The notes under the pieces were generated by a model. That model was not told where the DNA came from. It did not search any database and saw only the letters and a program-made list of their open reading frames with translations. From an uncultured Planctomycetaceae bacterium (GTDB lineage: Bacteria > Planctomycetota > Planctomycetia > Pirellulales > UBA1268), in contig CAISKG010000403.1 in assembly GCA_903885855.1 (NCBI GenBank), positions 1 through 14,287 on the forward strand: a stretch of 14,287 nucleotides of DNA. The letters run 5' to 3'. Positions 1 to 7,160 of this stretch are shown piece by piece (position 1 is the stretch's first letter; the number at the start of each line of letters is the position of its first letter). Made by a program: the position numbers and the translations under genes.

Positions 1-357
1 CACCTCCACGCTCGTGACCACGTTTCCCTGGGCGTTGACGCCGTAGTTCACGCCGAAGCGCCACTCCAGCCAGTCGGTGACGCCGGCGCGCAGGAGGTAT
101 TCCGGCACGTTGTTGGTGGGCAGGCCGGTGCGGTTGTCGATGTACACCCACGAGCCTTCCTGGAGCAGCGTGCCCGGCTCGATGAGGTGGCTCGAGGGGG
201 TGAAGGCGTCGCGGTCGGTGCCCAGGTCGCCGGCGTGCGCGGCCGTCGCCGCGGCGGCCAACCAGGGCAGCAGCGCCGCCACGAGCGCGCGGGGGCAGCC
301 GCCACGGCGGGGCGACGCGCGGAGCATGGCGCGGAGGATGGCGCGCGGGCCGGGCAT
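1..357 (-). CDS. Exported outer-membrane beta-barrel-like protein (Phenol_MetA_deg/transporter type), 3' end missing
   Basis: This is the N-terminal 119 codons of a gene that runs off the left edge. The first 42 residues form a signal peptide: basic start, hydrophobic stretch LVAALLPWLAAAATA, then AHAGD as a likely cleavage site. The mature start reads TDRDAFTPSSHLIEPGTLLQ and is followed by motifs such as EYLLRAGVTDWLEWRFGVNY. The 'exported start, test for a good profile, line x is governed by slope' layout of alternating hydrophobic strands resembles the MetA-pathway phenol-degradation/transporter family of outer-membrane barrels. That family match is from memory of its N-terminal pattern, and only about a third of a typical protein is present. 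The start at 357 is the first ATG. A second ATG at 327 would also leave an intact signal peptide, and neither has a clear Shine-Dalgarno. It is co-oriented with the DUF1501 gene, 108 nt downstream of its stop. Confidence 0.6.
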   Translation of the reverse strand, partial: MPGPRAILRAMLRASPRRGGCPRALVAALLPWLAAAATAAHAGDLGTDRDAFTPSSHLIEPGTLLQEGSWVYIDNRTGLPTNNVPEYLLRAGVTDWLEWRFGVNYGVNAQGNVVTSVEV

Positions 358-429
358 GGAGACCCCAGGGTAGGCCAAGGGTTCTTCGGCGGCGGCGGGG
401 TGGGCCGCCCCCCCGGGCGGGGCCGTGGC

Positions 430-451
430 GGCAAGGTTTCCCGGGCTTGCC
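430..451. terminator. Short hairpin between DUF1501 and the left-edge gene
   Basis: A 6-bp inverted repeat (GGCAAG and CTTGCC) separated by 10 nt lies just after the DUF1501 stop codon at 466. There is no U-tract. It could be a weak terminator or transcript-end hairpin for the minus-strand cytochrome/DUF1501 unit. In DNA this GC-rich a 6-bp stem can also arise by chance. Confidence 0.2.
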
Positions 452-465
452 CCGCCGCACGCCCG

Positions 466-1938
466 TCAGGCGAGGATCGGCTCGACGACCCGCGCCGGGC
501 GGCCGCTGGTGAGGCGCTGCTCGACGCCTCCGTGGCGGTAGACGAGCGACTCGTGGTCGAGCCCGAAGAGCCGCAGCACCGTCGCCTGCCAGTCGTTGGG
601 GGTGACGACGTCGCTCACCGCGCGGTGGCCCACCTCGTCGGTGGCGCCGTAGGCGAGCCCCCCCTTCGTGCCGCCGCCGGCCATCCAGATGCTGAAGCCC
701 TGGCCGTTGTGGTCGCGGCCGCAGCCCGACCCCTCCCCTTCGGTGACCGGCAGCCGGCCGATCTCGCCCCCCCAGTGGACGAGCGTGGTGTCGAGGAGGC
801 CGCGCGCCTTGAGGTCGGCCACGAGCGCCGCGGCGGGTTTGTCGGTGCGCCGGCAGATGGCGGGGAGCGTCTCGCGGAGGTTCGAGTGGTTGTCCCAGGG
901 CTGGCCGCCGAGGAACAGCTGCACGAAGCGCACGCCGCGCTCCACGAGCCGGCGGGCGATGAGGCAGCGCGTGCCGTACTCGCGCGTCGCCGGATCGTCG
1001 AGGCCGTAGAGGCGGTGCGTCGCCTCGGTCTCGCGCGACACGTCGAGCGCGTCGGTCGCGGCCAGCTGCATCCGCGCGGCGAGCTCGTAGCTGGCGATCC
1101 GCGCCTCGAGATCGGCCTCGCCGGGGTGCCGCTCGCGGTGGCGGGCGTTGAGGAGGCCGAGGAAGCGGAGGTTGCGCGCCTGGAGCGGTCCCTCGAGCCA
1201 GCCGGGGGGCTCGAGGTTGGGAATCCGCGGCTCGCGGGCCCGCAGCACGGTGCCCTGGAAGAGCGGCGGCATGAACCCGCTCGACCAGTTCGTGACGCCG
1301 TCCACCGGATGCCCCTCGGGATCCGTGAGCACCATGTAGGCCGGCAGGTCGCGCGACTCGCTCCCCAGCGCGTAGCACAGCCAGCTCCCCACCGTCGGCC
1401 GCCCCAGCACGGCGGGCTGCCCGCCGTGGAAGTAGCGGATCGACACCTCGTGGCCGTTGTGACCGGTGTGCATCGAGCGCACCAGGCAGATATCGTCGGC
1501 GATCGAGCGCAGGCCCGGCAGCAGCTCGCTGATCTCCGTGCCGGCGGCGCCGGCGGGGGCGAACGTCCACGGGCTCCCCAGGAGCCGCTTGCTGGCCCGG
1601 TTGACGAAGCTGTAGGCCACCTCGCCGCCGTAGTCGACGCCGTCGAGGCGCGACAGCTCCGGCTTGGGGTCGACGAGGTCGACGTGCGACGGGCCCCCGT
1701 GCATGAACAGCGAGATCATCGCCGTGGCGCGCGGGGCGAGCGCCGGCCGGCGCGGGGCGAGGTCGGCGAAGGGCTTCTCGAAGGCCGGCTTGGCGGGATT
1801 GGCGAGCAGGCCCTCGGAGGCGAGCAGGTCGGCCAGCGCGAGCGTGCCCAGGCCGAACCCCGCGCGGCCGAGGAGGCCGCGCCGGGAGAGCGGGCCGGGG
1901 GCGGGCGCGGCGGGGCCGGCGGCGGGATCAGTCGACAT
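466..1938 (-). CDS. DUF1501 family Tat-exported protein (alkaline phosphatase/sulfatase-like fold)
   Basis: A 490-aa protein of normal length for DUF1501. Residues 18-40 carry a twin-arginine-type leader (SRRGLLGRAGFGLGTLALAD), so it should be exported folded. The body shows the family landmarks: MHGGPSHVDLVDPKP (79-93), WDNH (348-351), WGGEIGRLP (389-397), GRDHN (407-411), AGGGTKGGLAYGATDEVG (420-437) and the C-terminal LRLFGLDHESLVYRHGG. DUF1501 belongs to the alkaline-phosphatase/sulfatase-like superfamily and its GGE and GRDH motifs resemble metal-binding sites. Its substrate is not established. The usual GGEFGRTP appears here as GGEIGRLP, a mild variation. The start ATG at 1938 lies inside the end of the upstream cytochrome gene (11-nt overlap), so translation is probably coupled. 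PSD1/DUF1501 pairs are a hallmark of planctomycetes and the two proteins are thought to act together outside the cytoplasm. Confidence 0.93.
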   Translation of the reverse strand: MSTDPAAGPAAPAPGPLSRRGLLGRAGFGLGTLALADLLASEGLLANPAKPAFEKPFADLAPRRPALAPRATAMISLFMHGGPSHVDLVDPKPELSRLDGVDYGGEVAYSFVNRASKRLLGSPWTFAPAGAAGTEISELLPGLRSIADDICLVRSMHTGHNGHEVSIRYFHGGQPAVLGRPTVGSWLCYALGSESRDLPAYMVLTDPEGHPVDGVTNWSSGFMPPLFQGTVLRAREPRIPNLEPPGWLEGPLQARNLRFLGLLNARHRERHPGEADLEARIASYELAARMQLAATDALDVSRETEATHRLYGLDDPATREYGTRCLIARRLVERGVRFVQLFLGGQPWDNHSNLRETLPAICRRTDKPAAALVADLKARGLLDTTLVHWGGEIGRLPVTEGEGSGCGRDHNGQGFSIWMAGGGTKGGLAYGATDEVGHRAVSDVVTPNDWQATVLRLFGLDHESLVYRHGGVEQRLTSGRPARVVEPILA

Positions 1939-4516
1939 ACAGAAACTCGTTGCTCGCGAGGAGTTGCTGGCAGAGGTTCGCCAGGGCCCGCAGGCGCCGT
2001 TCGGCGGGGGCGGCGAGGTCGCCCCCGCGCGCGGCGAGGATCGCGAGCTCGTCGGCGAGGAAGGCCGTGGCCTCGCCGCGCTCGGCGTCGTCGGGGGCCC
2101 GCCCGAAGGCGCGCCGCCACGCGCGCTCCACGGCGGGGGCGAGCGCCTGGGCCCCGCTGCCGGGGCCGTCGTCGGCGGCGGGGGGCGCGGCCGCCTCCAC
2201 CAGCGCCGTCTCCGCCAGCCGCCTGGCCTGGGCGAGGAGGAAGTCGCCGTTCATGAGCACGAGCGCCTGCCCCGGCGCCGTCGAGGCGATCCGGCGGTCG
2301 CAGTTGGTCTGCATCGCCGGGGCGTCGAACGCGGCCAGGAGCTGCACCGGCTTGGAGCGGCGCTGCTCGATCCACAGGCTGCGCCGCGGCACGCCGTCCT
2401 TGACGACGAACTCCCCGGTGTCGTCGGCCACCACCGGTACCGGCGGGCCGAAGGGGGTGGGGTCGAGCGCGCCGGAGGCCGCCAGCACCCGGTCGCGCAC
2501 CGCCTCGGCCTCCAGGCGGCGCACCGGCATCCGCCCCAGGAGGCGGTTGTCGCCGTCCACGGCGTCGAGCTCGGGGCGGCGTGCCGACGACTGGCGCCAG
2601 GACGTGGAGCGGAGCAGGAGGCGGTGGAGGCGCTTCAGGCTCCAGCCGCCGTCGGCGAATTCCACCGCCAGCCAGTCGAGCAGCTCCGGATGGCTGGGGC
2701 GCTCGCCGAGGCGGCCGAAGTCGGCGGGCGTGGCGACGATGCCCCGGCCGAAGTGGTGCATCCACACCCGGTTGACCAGCACGCGGCCCAGGAGCGGATG
2801 CCGTCCCGAGGTGAGGCGCCGCGCGAAGGCGAGGCGCCGGCCGCTCGTGGGGAGCGATGGGTCGTCGGCCGGCAGCGCGGCCGCCCCCTCCGGCGCCGTG
2901 ACCTGCAGGTCCGCCGGGCCCACCTCCCCCTTGGGCTGCCGGTGGTCGCCGCGGTGGAGGACGCGCGTCACGGGGAGATGCCCGGGCGGCTCGGTGAGCG
3001 CGTGGAGGAACTCCTCCACGGGCTTGCGGGCCCGGATGGCGGCCACGCGCTCGCCGATCGCCTTGAGCTCGTCGGCCGCCTTCTGGTCGTATTGGTAGAG
3101 CACGCCCGGCGAGATGGCGACGCTCGGCCGCTCGGCGAGCATCCGCCGCTGCTCGGGGGTGCGTTCGGCGTCGGGGGTGCGCGCGGCCGCGCCGAGGGCC
3201 GCGCGGAGCTCCTCGGGGTGCTTCTCGAGCTCCTTCACCAGCGCCGCCTCGATGGCAACGGCGAGTTTCTCCTCCAGCTCCTTCGAGGCGGCCACCGCCT
3301 CCGCCTCGATCTCCGCCGAGCGTGCCCGGTCGGCGTCGGTGAACAGCGACACCAGCCGCGCCTCGGGGGGCCGCCACGCGGCCGGGTCGAGGGCCGGCTC
3401 GAAGACGGCGCGGAGGGCGTAGTAGTCGGACTGCGGCACGGGGTCGTAACGGTGGTCGTGGCACTGCGCGCAGCCCACCGACAGGCCCAGCAGGCTCGTG
3501 GAGACGATCGCCAGCGTGTCGGCGACGACCCGGTTGCGGCTCTCGTCGTCGCCGCCGCCGGTCGTGCCGTCGGCGGCCATGCGCAGGAATCCGGTCGCGG
3601 CGAGGCGGTCGATCGCCTCCGGGCCGAGGTTCGCGTGCGGCGGGGGCACGAGCTCGTCGCCGGCGAGCTGCTCGACGAGGAAGCGGTCGAAGGGCATGTC
3701 GGCGGCCAGCGCCCGCACCACCCAGTCGCGGTAGCGCCAGGCGTGCGGCCGGGGGTGGTCGTCCTGGGTGGCGCCGCAGGAGTCGGCGTAGCCGGCGACG
3801 TCGAGCCAGTGCCGCGCCCAGCGTTCGGCGTAGCGCGGCGACTCGAGCAGGCGGTCGACGAGCCGGTCGAAGGCGTCGGGGGAAGGGTCGGCGACGAAGG
3901 CGTCGATCTCGTCGGCCGTGGGGGGGAGGCCGAGGAGGTCGAAGGAGGCGCGCCGGATGAGGGTCGCCCGGTCGGCCGGCGGGCCGAACGACAGCCCCTC
4001 CGCCTCGAGGCGCGCGAGCACGAAGGCGTCGATCGGGGTGGCCACGAGGTCGGGCCGCGACACGGTCGGCGGCTCCGGCCGCTCGAGCGCCCGGAAAGCC
4101 CACCAGCCGCGCTCCTCCTCGGTGATCCCCAGGCCCGGCGGCAGCGACTCGGGCTCGGGGCGGGCGGTCGGCGCGCCCGCCGCCACCCAGCGCTCGAGGA
4201 TCGCGATTTCGTCGGCGCGCGGACGGTGATCGGAGGGGGGCATCTCGCCGGAGTGGATCCGCGAGAGCAGCGGGCTGGCCGCGGTGTCCCCCGGCACGAG
4301 CGCCGGTCCCGAATCGCCGCCGCGTCGCATGGACCGCACCTGGCGGAGGTCGAGGCCGCCGGCGAAGGCGTCGCCGGCGCCGTGGCAGTCGAGGCAGTGG
4401 GCGCGGAGCACCGGGCGGACGTCGCGCTCGAAGAGGGGGGGCTCGTCGGCGCGGGCCGCGCCCGGGCGGGCCAGAAGCGCGGTGGCCAGCGCCAGCAGGC
4501 GCGCGGCCCGCGGCAT
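1928..4516 (-). CDS. PSCyt1-PSCyt2(DUF1549)-PSD1(DUF1553) secreted cytochrome c-like protein
   Basis: An 862-aa protein from the ATG at 4516. Residues 1-23 make a classic Sec signal peptide ending in ARA. The domains in order are: PSCyt1 with heme-binding motif CLDCH at 41-45 inside ERDVRPVLRAHCLDCHG; PSCyt2/DUF1549 from about 155 to 370 (PIDAFVLARLEAEGL, FDLLGLPPT, YAERWARHWLDVAGYAD), with a second heme motif CAQCH at 349-353; a charged, probably helical linker from 395 to 500; and PSD1/DUF1553 from about 555 to 860 (RVLVNRVWMHHFGRGIVATP, SHPELLDWLA, RRLEAEAVRD, NCDRRIASTAPGQALVLMNG). Both CxxCH motifs are intact, so it probably binds two hemes. An in-frame GTG at 4564 would add 16 residues, but these precede the signal peptide and I prefer 4516. 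It is first in the minus-strand unit and overlaps DUF1501. The exact chemistry of the family is unknown. Confidence 0.93.
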   Translation of the reverse strand: MPRAARLLALATALLARPGAARADEPPLFERDVRPVLRAHCLDCHGAGDAFAGGLDLRQVRSMRRGGDSGPALVPGDTAASPLLSRIHSGEMPPSDHRPRADEIAILERWVAAGAPTARPEPESLPPGLGITEEERGWWAFRALERPEPPTVSRPDLVATPIDAFVLARLEAEGLSFGPPADRATLIRRASFDLLGLPPTADEIDAFVADPSPDAFDRLVDRLLESPRYAERWARHWLDVAGYADSCGATQDDHPRPHAWRYRDWVVRALAADMPFDRFLVEQLAGDELVPPPHANLGPEAIDRLAATGFLRMAADGTTGGGDDESRNRVVADTLAIVSTSLLGLSVGCAQCHDHRYDPVPQSDYYALRAVFEPALDPAAWRPPEARLVSLFTDADRARSAEIEAEAVAASKELEEKLAVAIEAALVKELEKHPEELRAALGAAARTPDAERTPEQRRMLAERPSVAISPGVLYQYDQKAADELKAIGERVAAIRARKPVEEFLHALTEPPGHLPVTRVLHRGDHRQPKGEVGPADLQVTAPEGAAALPADDPSLPTSGRRLAFARRLTSGRHPLLGRVLVNRVWMHHFGRGIVATPADFGRLGERPSHPELLDWLAVEFADGGWSLKRLHRLLLRSTSWRQSSARRPELDAVDGDNRLLGRMPVRRLEAEAVRDRVLAASGALDPTPFGPPVPVVADDTGEFVVKDGVPRRSLWIEQRRSKPVQLLAAFDAPAMQTNCDRRIASTAPGQALVLMNGDFLLAQARRLAETALVEAAAPPAADDGPGSGAQALAPAVERAWRRAFGRAPDDAERGEATAFLADELAILAARGGDLAAPAERRLRALANLCQQLLASNEFLYVD

Positions 4517-4688
4517 GGCGCTCGGCGCCGCGCGCGGGAGGCTTCGGGGGGCGGCTCGGGTCACGTCGGTTCGGCTCGGGGCACGTCCGCTCCGCTCCGG
4601 GAGCGCTCGCCGGCGACGCGCGCGCGTCGGTTTCGGCGAGGCCCCGAGTATCGCACGGGAATCCCGCGAACCGAAACACGGATCGGTG

Positions 4689-4708
4689 CCACCGCGCTTC
4701 CGCGGTGG
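4689..4708. promoter_or_regulatory. Perfect 8-bp-stem palindrome, operator or hairpin
   Basis: CCACCGCG and its exact complement CGCGGTGG are separated by the tetraloop CTTC. The element lies in the middle of the divergent region, about 10 nt upstream of the -24-like GG of the sigma-54-like motif and about 173 nt upstream of the cytochrome start. It could be a dimeric regulator's operator serving both directions, or an RNA hairpin in the minus-strand leader. The sequence alone does not decide. Confidence 0.4.
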
Positions 4709-4717
4709 GCGTTCCCG

Positions 4718-4733
4718 TGGCAGAATCCCCGCT
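4718..4733 (+). promoter_or_regulatory. Sigma-54-like -24/-12 promoter candidate
   Basis: The stretch TGGCAGAATCCCCGCT has the invariant GG (4719-4720) and GC (4731-4732) at the exact spacing of the sigma-54 consensus TGGCACG-N4-TTGCW. It lacks the TT before GC and the C after TGGCA. Transcription would begin near 4744, giving a leader of roughly 70 nt to the DUF1080 start. In a GC-rich region such a match can be fortuitous. Confidence 0.25.
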
Positions 4734-4800
4734 CGAGTGGGCCCGATGCCGGGCCCGCGGGGGGTGATCGGCGGAAACCGTGTGGCAGCCCGTGCGCGGC

Positions 4801-4809
4801 GAAGGGGGA
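4801..4809 (+). promoter_or_regulatory. Strong ribosome binding site fixing the DUF1080 start
   Basis: The purine run GAAGGGGGA sits just before the ATG at 4813. It is the best Shine-Dalgarno in the operon and supports 4813 over the in-frame GTG at 4780. Confidence 0.6.
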
Positions 4810-4812
4810 ACG

Positions 4813-5583
4813 ATGTCGAGAGCGGTGACGATGGGATCGGGAATGCGACTGGCGGCGGCGTGCGCCGTGGTGCTGGTCATCGGCATGGCGGCGCGGGGCG
4901 AGGATCCGCCCGCGGGATTCACGGCGCTCTTCAACGGCCGCGATCTGGCCGGTTGGCGCGGCGGCGACACCTTCGACCACCGCAAGCTGCTGGCGATGTC
5001 CGAGGCGGATCGCAAGGAGCAGATCCGGCGCTGGACCGACGCCGCCGAGAAGAACTCGATGCTCGAGGTCAACGCCTCCACCGGCAAGCCGCACTGGTAC
5101 GTCGAGAACGGCGAGCTGGTCAACGACGGGCTCGGCGCCTACGCGACCACCGAGAAGGATTACGGCGACTTCGAGCTGCGCGTCGAGTACCGCACCGTGC
5201 CCAAGGCCGATTCCGGCATCTACCTGCGCGGCGTGCCGCAGGTGCAGATCTGGGACTCGAGCCAGCCCGATCCCAACAACCTCGGCCTCGCCAAGGGCTC
5301 CGGCGGCCTGTGGAACAACTCGCCCGGCGCCGCCGGCAAGGATCCGCTGGTGAAGGCCGACAAGCCGCTCGGGGAGTGGAACGCCTTCCGCATCCGCATG
5401 GTGGGCGACACGGTGTCGGTGTGGCTCAACGACCAGAAGGTGGTCGACGAAGCCCGGATGGAGAACTACTACGACCGGGCCCAGCCGGTGCCGCCGAAGG
5501 GGCCGATCCAGCTGCAGACCCACGGCGGCGAGATCCGCTGGCGCAACGTCTTCATCCGCGAGTTGGCCCCCGGCGCGAAATGA
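4813..5583 (+). CDS. Secreted DUF1080 (3-keto-disaccharide hydrolase) family protein
   Basis: A 256-aa protein with a signal peptide over residues 1-30 (MRLAAACAVVLVIGMAARGE from residue 11). One concanavalin-like DUF1080 domain fills the rest: GFTALFNGRDLAGWRG (35-50), WYVENGELVNDG (95-106), YGDFELRVEYR (117-127), DSGIYLRGVPQVQIWD (133-148), GGLWNN (164-169), WNAFRIRMVGDTVSVWLN (189-206) and PIQLQTHGGEIRWRNVFIREL (231-251, quoted in part). The family is named for members that hydrolyse 3-keto-glycosides; many others are uncharacterised. A stretch at 51-92 rich in charged residues extends the first loop, and I have seen similar inserts in other planctomycete members. It is the first gene of the plus-strand operon. 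The next gene starts inside its stop codon (ATGA, 4-nt overlap), which points to coupled translation. The export signal places it in the periplasm or on the surface. Confidence 0.92.
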   Translation: MSRAVTMGSGMRLAAACAVVLVIGMAARGEDPPAGFTALFNGRDLAGWRGGDTFDHRKLLAMSEADRKEQIRRWTDAAEKNSMLEVNASTGKPHWYVENGELVNDGLGAYATTEKDYGDFELRVEYRTVPKADSGIYLRGVPQVQIWDSSQPDPNNLGLAKGSGGLWNNSPGAAGKDPLVKADKPLGEWNAFRIRMVGDTVSVWLNDQKVVDEARMENYYDRAQPVPPKGPIQLQTHGGEIRWRNVFIRELAPGAK

Positions 5584-7160
5584 TCCGTCGCGCCCTCGCC
5601 GCCGCGCTCGTCCTCTCCCTGGCGATCCCCGCCGCGGTGCAGGCGGCGCCGCGCGTGGTGGCGACGGCCCGCCGGCCGGCGGTGCCGCTGCTCGTCGGCG
5701 AGCCCGAGGCGCCGCTGTGCCGGCTCGTGGTGCGCGTCGAGGGGGATGGGGACGGGGAGCCGCCGCGGCTGGAGTCGCTCGCCGTCGGTGGTGCGCTGCC
5801 CCAGGCCCTGCGCGACATCCGCCTCGTCCGCGGAGGTGGGGAGGCCGGTCCCACGGCGCCGGCCGAGCCGGTCGCCGGCGCCCGGATCGAGGCCGGGCGG
5901 ATGCACCTCGACGGCGGGCTCGCGCTCGACCCCGGCGACAACGTCTTCTGGGTGGTCGCCGCGATCGGCGATGACGTCGACCTGCTCGACCGGGTGGCGC
6001 TCACGATCGACGGGGTCGCGACCTCGGCCGGCCCCGTCGCCGTCGAGGACGCCTCGCCCGTGGTGCGGCAGCGGATCGGGGTGGCGCTGCGCCGCCACGG
6101 GCAGGACGGCGTCCACACCACGCGGATCCCGGTTCTCGCGGCCACGCCCACGGGCACGCTCCTGGCCGCCTACGATCTGCGCCACCGCGGCACGCGCGAT
6201 CTCCAGGAGGACATCGACGTCGGCCTCTCCCGCAGCACCGACGGCGGCCGCACCTGGGAGCCGCTGCGGACGATCATCGACATGGGCGAGGCGGGGGGGC
6301 TGCCGCAGGCCCAGAACGGCTGCGGCGATCCCGGAATCCTCGTCGACGACGTCACCGGCAGGATCTGGGTCTTCGCGCTGTGGGTCCACGGCAAGCCGGG
6401 CAAGCACCAGTGGAACGACGACGGCTCGGAGCCGGGCTGGGAGATCGGGAAGACGGCGCAGTTCATGGCCGTGCACTCCGACGACGACGGCCGCACCTGG
6501 TCGGCGCCGGAGAACCTCACCCGGAGCCTCAAGGAGGAGGCCTGGTGGCTCTTCGCCCCCGCGCCGCAGGCCGGCTTCACGCGTGCCGACGGGACGCTCG
6601 TGATGCCCGTCCAGGGGCGCTTCGCCGGCGGTCGCCTCGACTCCTTCGCCACGATCATGACCAGCTCCGACCGCGGCGCCACCTGGCGGCTCGGGGCCTT
6701 CGGCTACCGAGGTGGCAACGAGTGCCAGGCGGCCGAGCTCTCCGACGGCTCGATCATGCTCAACGTGCGCAGCGACCTGCAGCGCTACCGCGGCGTGGCC
6801 GTGACGGCCGACCTGGGGAGCACGTGGGCGTCGCATCCGACCAGCGACCGCGTCCTCGAGGAGCCCAACTGCAACGGCAGCCTGCTGTCGCTGCCGGCCG
6901 CCGGCGGCCGCCGGCTGCTCCTCTTCGCCAATCCGCTGTCGCAGAAGGAGCGATCGCACCAGTCGATCCGCGCGAGCGACGACGACGGCGCCACCTGGCC
7001 CGAGGATCGCCGGATCCTCCTCGACGAGGGGCGCGGCCGCGGCTACCCCAGCCTCGCGCGCGTGGCGGGCGACCGCGTGGGGATCGTCTACGAGGGGAGC
7101 CGGGCCGACGTCGTCTTCCAGGTCGTCCCCCTCGCGGACCTCGCCGGGGAAGCACCATGA
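5580..7160 (+). CDS. Exo-alpha-sialidase (GH33-like, BNR/Asp-box beta-propeller), secreted
   Basis: A 526-aa protein with a signal peptide (1-23, ending AVQAAP). An N-terminal beta-sandwich region (about 25-165) resembles the BNR-associated N-terminal domain of bacterial neuraminidases. The six-bladed propeller follows. The RIP motif is at 182-184 (first arginine of the triad). The candidate acid/base Asp is D207 in the TRDLQEDID stretch. The catalytic Glu is E381 in GGNECQAAEL, the second Arg is R397 in LNVRSD, the third Arg is R464 after FANP, and the nucleophile Tyr is Y489 in GRGYPSLA. Five Asp boxes (SxDxGxTW) begin near 219, 300, 362, 409 and 466. With the whole catalytic set in order, hydrolysis of terminal sialic acids or related nonulosonates is the best guess. 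Many planctomycete BNR proteins are of unproven specificity. The stop overlaps the next start (ATGA at 7157-7160). Confidence 0.85.
   Translation: MIRRALAAALVLSLAIPAAVQAAPRVVATARRPAVPLLVGEPEAPLCRLVVRVEGDGDGEPPRLESLAVGGALPQALRDIRLVRGGGEAGPTAPAEPVAGARIEAGRMHLDGGLALDPGDNVFWVVAAIGDDVDLLDRVALTIDGVATSAGPVAVEDASPVVRQRIGVALRRHGQDGVHTTRIPVLAATPTGTLLAAYDLRHRGTRDLQEDIDVGLSRSTDGGRTWEPLRTIIDMGEAGGLPQAQNGCGDPGILVDDVTGRIWVFALWVHGKPGKHQWNDDGSEPGWEIGKTAQFMAVHSDDDGRTWSAPENLTRSLKEEAWWLFAPAPQAGFTRADGTLVMPVQGRFAGGRLDSFATIMTSSDRGATWRLGAFGYRGGNECQAAELSDGSIMLNVRSDLQRYRGVAVTADLGSTWASHPTSDRVLEEPNCNGSLLSLPAAGGRRLLLFANPLSQKERSHQSIRASDDDGATWPEDRRILLDEGRGRGYPSLARVAGDRVGIVYEGSRADVVFQVVPLADLAGEAP

Larger units (their letters stand above)
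4517..4812. promoter_or_regulatory. Divergent intergenic region between the cytochrome/DUF1501 unit and the DUF1080 operon
   Basis: These 296 bp hold no convincing gene. They separate two divergent transcription units and so should contain both promoters. Visible elements are a perfect palindrome at 4689-4708, a small CGGGA-A-TCCCG inverted repeat at 4656-4666, a sigma-54-like motif at 4718-4733 facing the plus-strand operon, and a strong Shine-Dalgarno at 4801-4809. The part around 4640-4730 is somewhat less GC-extreme than the flanks, as expected for a promoter zone. Confidence 0.5.

Noticed and set aside
4647..4652. A GATACT -10-like hexamer on the minus strand upstream of the cytochrome gene.
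   Set aside because: It matches TATAAT at only four of six positions and has no acceptable -35 at 16-18 bp.
4744..4812. Riboswitch in the leader of the DUF1080 gene.
   Set aside because: The leader is too short and shows no known aptamer core; only a Shine-Dalgarno is evident.
187..5523. Very long open frames on the strand opposite to the cytochrome and DUF1501 genes, and in a second frame of the same strand (up to more than 1000 codons).
   Set aside because: They lack any recognisable domain, are dominated by Arg, Gly, Ala and Pro, and arise because GC-rich third positions remove stop codons from the shadow frames.
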